Under the pieces are notes generated by a model, which saw only the letters and a program-made list of their open reading frames with translations, had not been told where the DNA came from and did no database searches. DNA of 64,000 nucleotides. It comes from Cladopsammia gracilis. Taxonomy: Eukaryota; Cnidaria; Anthozoa; Scleractinia; Dendrophylliidae. The DNA is taken from positions 491,001 to 555,000 of the forward strand of contig JAJGOT010000218.1 in assembly GCA_022457155.1 (NCBI GenBank). The letters are read 5' to 3'. The position numbers and the translations under genes were made by a program. Shown here in pieces: positions 14,201 to 23,200 of this stretch (its first letter is position 1; the number at the start of each line of letters is the position of its first letter).

Positions 14201-17200
14201 TGAAGAACAATGGCGAACTATCCTAGCTGAAGTGACGTACTTGATTAATAGTAGACCCCTGTATCCGAGCTCTGATGACATCTGGGAGAGTCCGCCTATC
14301 ACACCGAACGAAATCCTCATTGGCCAACACAATCCACCACCCCAGCCAGAGCCTGAGGACAAGATCAATCCAAGACACCTTCACAGAAGTACACAAACCC
14401 GAATTACAGAATTCTGGACCTGCTGGATGAAGTATTTCGCACCAAATCTGTTGCCGCGAAACAAATGGTTCCACAAGCGCGGGAACATCCAAGTTGGGGA
14501 TTTAGTGCTTGAAATTGATCCAAAACACAGAAGATGCCAGTGGAAGATGGCCATAGTTATCACAACGTATCCAGGAAATGATGGACTCGTCAGGAAAGTG
14601 CGGATCAAGACCCAACATGGAGAATATGACAGACCTGTCCACAAACTTTGCTTGATTGCGACAAACCAGGAACTCAAGAACAATGAACTTTTTGCGTGCA
14701 GCAAAACTTAAAGTAATTAGTCGTTGCTCAATTAGGTCCGAGCCCTAATTTCCGCACTGGGGCCGAGTGTTGTGAATTTCGATCGTAATTCTCACGAACA
14801 TAATTTTGTAGTTTTTTTGTTATTGTTTTGGGTGCCGTAAACGCGGCCAGGACTGGGCCCAAAACCGCGGAAGAACTGGGCCGAAGATCTAACCAATTAA
14901 GAGGTGATAGAATTTTTCGAATCTGACTTAAAAATCGAAATATATTGTAAATCGAATCAGTTACAACGATTCTCGAAGTTAATAGTAACAAAGTAGAAGA
15001 TCAACTGAATGTATGTGGATAAGAATGACACAGAATTGTAAGTAGAAGATTGTTTAGTACGTCTTGTAGTGCGTCTTAGGATTTGTAGATTTAAACTTGA
15101 GGGTTTAGATTCAAATCTGTGCAAGAATGTAACTTGTCATTTATTTTTCCCTTTCACAGTTGACTAGCTTCAGTTGTCTAGCGTTCTAGCTTCAGTTGAC
15201 TAGCGATCCAGCTACGTACAGTCTAGCGACGATCTGGACAAATCTAGTGCAAAATAAAAATTCATCTGGCATACATCAGTTCGTGTATCCTTCAATTTAA
15301 AGTAGCGACTCATCCCGAAGCCGCGAAACATAGAATTTAACTGAGAGTTTAAGCATTCTTGCTGTTTCAAGGGCCTCGACCAACATTATTTAGTATAAAT
15401 CTACAAGCGTTCTTTCACAAATGCCGTTCTCTTCTTGGCTATGCTACTCAATATCTATTTTGTTGTAGAAAGTGAGTAGAGTAAGTTGCTTAATGTCGGG
15501 TGCTTCTTCGCATTTTTGAAGTGTCTGTGAAGAACATTTGTTAAGCTTTGAACATCGCAGACTAGTAGATTTTTACTAAAACAATTAGATTATTCGCTCT
15601 TGATTTCTATCACATGGCGATAGAAATCTTGAGCTCATAATCTAATAATTGTTTAATATGTTTTATTGGATTTTCTTACAAAAAGTTGATACTTAAAAAT
15701 TAGCCCTTTAACTGGCACTGACTGGTCACTTCTACATCTATATATATATACTTAATTGGCTAATAAAGCTGTATATACTGCATCACATCACCTTTTTTCG
15801 TAATATTAAAGTATTTCTTGATTGCCAATCCACACACTATCAGGGTTCTCCCTAAATTTCAGCTCAGCAGGTAAAGGATTTTTGCTAAGCGGTAAAGGGA
15901 AACTGCGTGTCTTAAAAATTTTCCGGGGGCAAGCGGTTACAGGCGCTAATAGGTGCTGCTTCAAGCGGTAAATTTTACCGGTTACCGCCTGATAAGGAGA
16001 ACCCTGCACTATTATTCCATAAATTGTTTTTCATCCACGCTACAATAAACGCTTAATGACTGGTCCCATGAAAACAGCGAATTTCGTTTCCCAAGGAATC
16101 TTGATGTTTCCAAACATGAAGTCGAGGAAAACATCAAGATTTGAGGGAAACAAAATTCACTGTTTTCCAAGGCGAAATGGGCAATGCAAAATGCACCAGC
16201 GGGCAACAGTGCACTGTTACCATCTGATGTCAAAAAATTTGTCCACTTTCACAAATGTTGCCCACTCATAGACATTTGGCAGGAAACAGTTTGTTTGTTA
16301 GATGTCATGCGACCATGAATCATCCAATGAATGTGCGCGTTGTATTGAGAAAAACTCCAGCTGCATAGACATTTGACATAGACATTTGGCAGGAAACAGT
16401 TTGTTTGTTAGATGTCATGCGACCATGAATCAACCAATGAATGTGTGCATTGTATTGAGAAAACTCCAGCCACATAACAAAGTAGATTAAATACGATACA
16501 ATTTTTACGTTTTGCTTTACTGTTTTCATGATCCATCTGTCTAACCTGTGGTATAGCATTCTTCAAACCATAATACTTCTTTAGGAAGGAGACAAACTTA
16601 TGTGACGGTCTGTCGATAGCCAGTTGGTGTACCATTCTACCCTCCATCTGGAAAAAAAATTCAAAGAAAGATACAGTCCAAACTCTCCTTACAGAACGAT
16701 ACAGTTCATAATACAAATGTATACTTCTCAATTACAGGCAGTTCTTTTGGTCCCGAAGATACAAAAATTCAAACAATCTCCACTTCTGTGATGTGGATCG
16801 ACACCTCTATAATGTGGACGCTTGGGTCTGTCCCTTTGGTGTCCAGATTAATGAGGTTCAACTGTATTCAATAACCAACAACTTTAAATGTAATGAAAAT
16901 ATAATGATATGTTTGGAGAGAAAGAAACTCAGAAAAAAAATTTCTGAGTTCCAGATGGGATTCGAACCCACAACTGTCCAGACACAAGTCGGATGATCTA
17001 ACCACTGAGCTACTGAGAACTCAAGTGGTGAGCAATGCTCAATTGTGGGCTATGTGACACAACTACTGCATCACCCAAGTCACATTGTGTCAATGAACAC
17101 ACTAAATAAACTGCATCGCGCAGTCACATAGAATTAACTCTCAGAGTAAGTAATGAAAATATAATGATATGTGTGGAGAGAAAGAAACTCAAGTGGTGAG

Positions 17201-20200
17201 CAATGGTCAATCATGGGCTGTGACACAACTATTGCATCGCACAAGTCACAGGTTGAAAACAGTTCGAATTATTTACGAATCAGGCCCACTTAGATAACAT
17301 TTGAATATAATAGTTTTTCCCCAGCGATTCATCTTTGATATTGTTTAACTAAAAGCCATGGACACCATCTCATGTTACGAGGACTAACTTTTCAAAAACA
17401 GGGTATATTTCTACACACTACATGTATATCTCTTAAATCAATTCGGTGACCTCCAAATTTTTTTGCATTTCCGACATCAGTAACTCATTATCAGACCGTA
17501 GCATAAGTTTGAAAAAAATCTGTCTTGTAGAAGATTTTCGCGCGAACGTCCTTAAGTAACCCGAACCCTAGACCCTAACCCTAAAAATGCAATGTACTAC
17601 CTGTAGTGCTAGCCTGAAATCAACCAATTAATCAGCTTTATACACCCATTATAGTTAATATTATAATAATAACTACATGTAGTTACATGCACATCTGGAA
17701 CAGTAGGTATACAGCCTGCAAGCATTGGGTACACTGTATTAAAGCAAGTGACAAAACAGAGACTCCCCTGGGTGGTGGTATTCGGGGGTATGCATTTTTG
17801 GGCAGTGGTGTGACTGTGACTCTGAACCCCTTACCTTATTCCAGACCATGCTTAACTGCATTTTGCAACACCATTCTAGAGTACACACCAAAAATCCCTA
17901 CCATATCTCAGACTCTATCTTACGGTAAATGATACCCTATTCTAGACCAAATGTTTTTGATTTCTGTACCCTTAAGGTTACAGTGTACCTTCAGATCGAA
18001 AATTTATTGAAAATTTTTTTTTCGCGTTAAAATAAAGTTTACAGAATGAACTTTCATCCAAAAAAAAATTATCGAAAAATAGTGAAAATTGACGGAGAAA
18101 TGACGGTATAACTTTTGTGGGCGGAGTTTGTTTATTAAGCGATATGTTTTTTCAAGCGCCGTTTTCTCAAAGTTAATTTTTCGCTTGTTGGGGACACTTT
18201 AAAGAGCTACAACTCAAAGGGAATTTGTTCGATTTTCCTTAAATTTGGACAGAAGCTAGGCTAACATATAATCAACAAAAGCGTGTCGGCGAATTTCTTA
18301 ATTCCGAAAACTTTTTCGTCAAGAGCCATTTCCGTGCGATCATTCCAATTTTTTTCTCCCCTTTTCGAAAATATTCTATAACTTTTCACTGCAATTGAAT
18401 ATGGGAAATCGCCGACACGTTTTTTTAGCGCTTCGTGTCCGGAAACCCGAGAACAAATCAAATTAGCAAATAATCGCTTTGAGTTGTAGCGTTTTAAAGC
18501 TGATTCGGACATTCGAATTAAGACGTCGTAAAAAATTCGACAATTCTTTTTTTTTTACCAAATGGTTTCCATATTTAGATAGCCAGCTCTATAAGCTTTA
18601 ATTTGATATCTGGGTTTAGGTATATTAAGTGTAATCTTAAGACGCTAGAGCTGTTATACTGGAGACACCCCCGAAGGTACACTGTAACCTTAATCCCACA
18701 CTAAACTGCTTGAAAACCACATCCTTCACAACGGCACATACCCATATAACTTATATATCCGAGTTACTCGCCCCCTCCCCCTTCCCCCACCTGGGGAGAA
18801 TACCCACACAGCTTACCCTGCATGCTGGCAAAGTCTTGTGGTCTTGCTGCTTGCACATGGGACCCAAAATTTGAGCCTGCTAGCAGGGTACCTAATAGTA
18901 TAATACAAACCTTCAACATATGTTCAAACAGCCTCTTGCCACATCCTGTTCTTTGACGGGACTCATGGACGTAGAAATCCAGCACACACAAGGGATGAAC
19001 TTCATACTGCACACTTTGCATGTCCTGATAAAACAGGAATTATTAGTTGTTGTCTAACATGTGTACTTCCATGTAGAGCCCTCTCAAAATGTGCTCAGAA
19101 GTTTGCCACCTTCAAGCGATTATTTGCTGCTTTAATAGTTCACACTAATATTCCCCAGGACCCCTTTGCACTTGGCCCTTTCCGTCTACTACTCTGTTTA
19201 TGTTGCCTTCTACTGAAGACATTTTGAGAGGGCTGCATGTAGATTGTGAGGTTCTAAACTTCATGCTTTCTGCACCTTTTATTTCCAGTTAATTCCTGTC
19301 CCTTCCCAGTGTAGTATATTAAATAATTTTTATACTACATAGTGTGTTTATTGGAGATGGCAGCCATGTTCTATAACTCTGATTAAAGTGTTGTGTTCAA
19401 TCCCTTTGCATCAAGTCTGTGTTTCATCTTTAATACTACAACCAGGTGTCCCTTGCCCCCTAACCTTTCTTCTGTAAAATGTCATGAAATAGACTGCAAG
19501 CAGTCGAGGGAGTGATACATGAACAGTAATTCTTGTGGCTTGTTGCTCAACTCTTTCATCTCACATGGACTTCTCGTTATTAAAAAAATTGGAGAAGAAA
19601 GAGACTGCAGTCTAATCATACAGCATGTAAGTTGCAAATAAAGATCATTTCAGTTTCTCCTTTTCCTGCTTCCTGTCATCTCAGGATTCCCATGTCCTTC
19701 TCACATTCATTCATAATCCTTATTCCCACCCTCAGTTCTCCCTGGCTCCTACCTCCTGTCTTTCCCCTTTTAAATGAATGTACATTGTACAGTACGTAGA
19801 ATCAGTGGTTATTGCTGCATTTACTTACCATTAAAAACAGCTTCTTCTGTCCAACTTTTATTATCCCCACTGCTGCTCCTAAACCACTACGGCACAAATC
19901 AAAATACTTTTAACCCTTTTGCACCCAGAGTCAATTATGGAGACATGTAGTGTACTTCTAACTTTTGAGTCTGATGACGAAATCCTATAGTGTGACAATT
20001 CAAATGAAACCTCTTCAACAGTACTTTTGCATGGTACCATTTGTTCTAATGTTTGAGTCTGTGGATGAAATCCTCTGGTGTGACCATTCAAATGAAACCT
20101 CTTCAGCAGTACTTTTGCATGGTACCATTTGTTCTAACTTTTGAGTCTGTTGGCGAAATCCTATGGTGTGACCATTCAAATGACTGAAACCTATTCAGCA

Positions 20201-23200
20201 GTACTTTTGCATGGTACCATTTGTTTTTCAATGTTTTACAAAATGAAATTTGGGATTTTATATGAATTTTTATCTGTGGCACTCTTGGGAATTAAAGGGT
20301 TTAAATTCCTAGATACTGAGCAGTTGAAACTCTTTACAATGGCCACTCTCAGACTGAATTTTCAGGTCACTGTAGGGAGGTGGCCTGAATATAGGAAGGT
20401 TTTCAAAAAGTGGATAATTATTATAATTGAATGGATAAGAAGTCATGACAAGAGATGGCCATTATTGGCGGTTTGATTGTATTAATAAAATTTATTCATA
20501 CAATCAAACCTCCAATAATGGCCACCTCTTATTGTAGACTCAGTTGTTTTATAATTATTATAAAACAACTCTATAACAAATTGGAAAACATAATTATGGC
20601 TTATACTTCAGGTTAAAACATGACATGGTTTGACAGAGTCAAACTTCTTTAGTATTGGTATTTTGAAAATAAAAAAAAATATTGTTTACTTTATAGAGAT
20701 AGAATTTACAAGACTTTTGTCCCTACAGGAACTGAGTACAGTTGACCATCCTTAATATGGACAGCAAAAGGACAGACCAAAGTGTCTATATTATAGTGGT
20801 ATGGATTATATGTATCTTCGGGACCTAGAGAACTGGCCCCAGTTGTTCAAAAGGTGGATAACACTATCCATCAGATAAATCACTATTCAGTGGATAGGCA
20901 TTAGCAAAACCAATTGTGTTATCCACTGGATAGTGATTTATCCGGCATATAGCGCTACCCGACTTTTGAACAACCAGGGCCTGTCCATTATAGAGGTATC
21001 CATAAGGAGAGGTTTGACTCTAATAAAAGACATTAATATTTTATTTTGTATCATTCTTAATAATTATAATGAAAGAACATGTTTACGGAGGATGACTGCG
21101 TCAGTTTAGAAAAACTGCTATCAACGCAGGTCCTGCTAATTAAAATCTAACTAAAAGAAAGACTGACAATAATACTATACAAATCAGAAAAGTTAAAAAA
21201 AAAGTTAAAAACTGTTAAGTGTCCTTGTGGCTAGCACAATACTGTATGGATTTCAAACTGCATGTGAGCTTCAGACCAATTAATAATTCTCCTGGTCACT
21301 TTGTAGTATACAGTGTAGAAACTGGAGCTTAATAATAGCACAGAGATAACTCACTCACTTTACTTTAATTACCCAAAAGGAGACTCAGGTTCAACTCAAT
21401 GTAAAACAGTTGATAAAAAAGTAACAACTTCAAAGAGCATAAAAAATGAAGCTTACTTATTTGCCGATGGGTCTTTCATGATGTATAGTCTCTGATCCGA
21501 ATGCTGTAGTTTGATAGCGCTGGTAATAGGTGTTCGTAAGCCCTGGGCCTGGCAATTAAGATTTTAATGATGTATTAGTAACTAATTAGATACATACATA
21601 GTTAGATAGATACAATAGCTTTTAATTACTGATAATATTGTTAGAAACAATTTCACGAATTGTATTATTTTAGCGTGCCTTCAATATTAGCCTTCATGCA
21701 CAGAAAATCAAAGTGATTCCACGAGCACTCCAATACTGTCAGTACACTAGTCTTGTAATTAACCAAAACCTCACCCTTGTTGAAGCTTCCCCAATCTTGT
21801 CAATCACTGTCTTGAGCTGTGACTGCTTGTTTGCAAACTCAAACCTGTTTTTTATGATGAAGACAACAAAGATGTTAATGACTCAGCATTTTTCTGTAAA
21901 AATCCAGTCAAGATGCTGTCCATCTTCTTGTAAATAAGTGACTTGATCTATTTAAAATGGTTCAATCTCACTTTCCACCATCAATGTTAGCCCTCTCCTG
22001 GTATACAGAGACCAGTCAGAACCCTCATCCCAACCCCAGTACAGTCAATTCTTGCAGATGATTATAAACACCTTGCTGTGACAAACACTCTGTTGTTACT
22101 GGAACTAAGAACTTATTGAAGTCCTGACAAATTTATAATGTACATGTAGTTCAAATTTTTGTTTGGTTTAACAATTTACACCTTCATGTCAATGTTGTAG
22201 GTTAAAATTATTTCAAACTAGGTTAATTTTTAAAAATGTTTGGTGTGAAGCCAGGCATGTTAAAAATAAAAAGATATTTAAAGTTGACAGTGGCTAAAAA
22301 TGTTGTTTTGGACGTTTCGGCAACTACTGTTGCCTTCTTCAGCAAAAGAAGGCAACAGTAGTTGCCGAAACATCCAAAACAACATTTTTAGCCAGTGTCA
22401 ACTTTTAATATCTTTTTAGGTTAATTTTTATTTTCCTTTTTCCCAAATTCATTAACATAACCTCAGACAAAAGAAAATAAAAATTAACCTAGTTTGAAAT
22501 AATTTTAACCTAAAATAATTTTAACTTACAACATCAACATTATACATGAGTTTCTCCCCTGGGCTCTGAACACAACTCTTGGGGCAAATTGGCATGTGTC
22601 ACAACTTACAGAATGAGACTGCACCAATGCATAATATGTACAATACATGTAACTATTAAATGATAACAAAACAAAAGTAAAGCGCACGCTCTGATTGGTC
22701 AATATCTTATTTACTATTTGCCCATGGAAGAGTGCTGACAAAATCTAGCGCATGCTCAAAGCAGTATGCGTCAACTTATACGCGACTTTATAAATGTGCC
22801 CGCTATGATTGGTCAGATGGACTTCATTAAATCTTGATAAAGCATGCACCTTATGTCACACAAATTCTTGTCCCTTTGTGGTCATTTTTATTTTATAAAA
22901 GAAATAAAAAACTAGTTCCTCATGCATTGTTGAGTTATATAAGCACTTTGGAATTTTTTAAGAACACTTGAGAAGTGTGAAAAACACTCGCCAAACTCTT
23001 GTGTTCTTAAAAATTCCCGCGTGCTTATATAACTCAACAATGCATTCAGAATGTTTTTTATTACTTTGATAATTTGTTAATTTTTACAGCAGAGTGTAAA
23101 GATTGTACAAAAGTCATTCGGGCTAACAAAAAAGGTTTGACAATCTGCACTGAGATGAAGAACTACTTAATCATCGAGGTTTTTTTAAAGAATGATTTGT

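Larger units (their letters stand above)
8439..15335 (+). mobile_element. full-length BEL/Pao LTR retrotransposon in ATAT1 intron 6
   Basis: 5' LTR 8444-9006 and 3' LTR 14768-15330 are both 563 bp, start TG and end CA, and by eye differ at one position (T at 8885, C at 15209). The 5-bp target duplication TAGAA lies at 8439-8443 and 15331-15335. Between them are a leader (9007-9437), one gag-pol ORF, and a 56-base gap before the 3' LTR. The element reads plus while the host gene reads minus. The two near-identical LTRs and the intact ORF point to a recent insertion. I could not assign the tRNA primer site, and the polypurine tract is weak (GGGGCCGAG directly before the 3' LTR). Confidence 0.95.

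Noticed and set aside
17560..17590. Telomere-like AACCCTAGACCCTAACCCTA
   Set aside because: Only two to three imperfect units, internal to an intron; too short to claim a telomere remnant.
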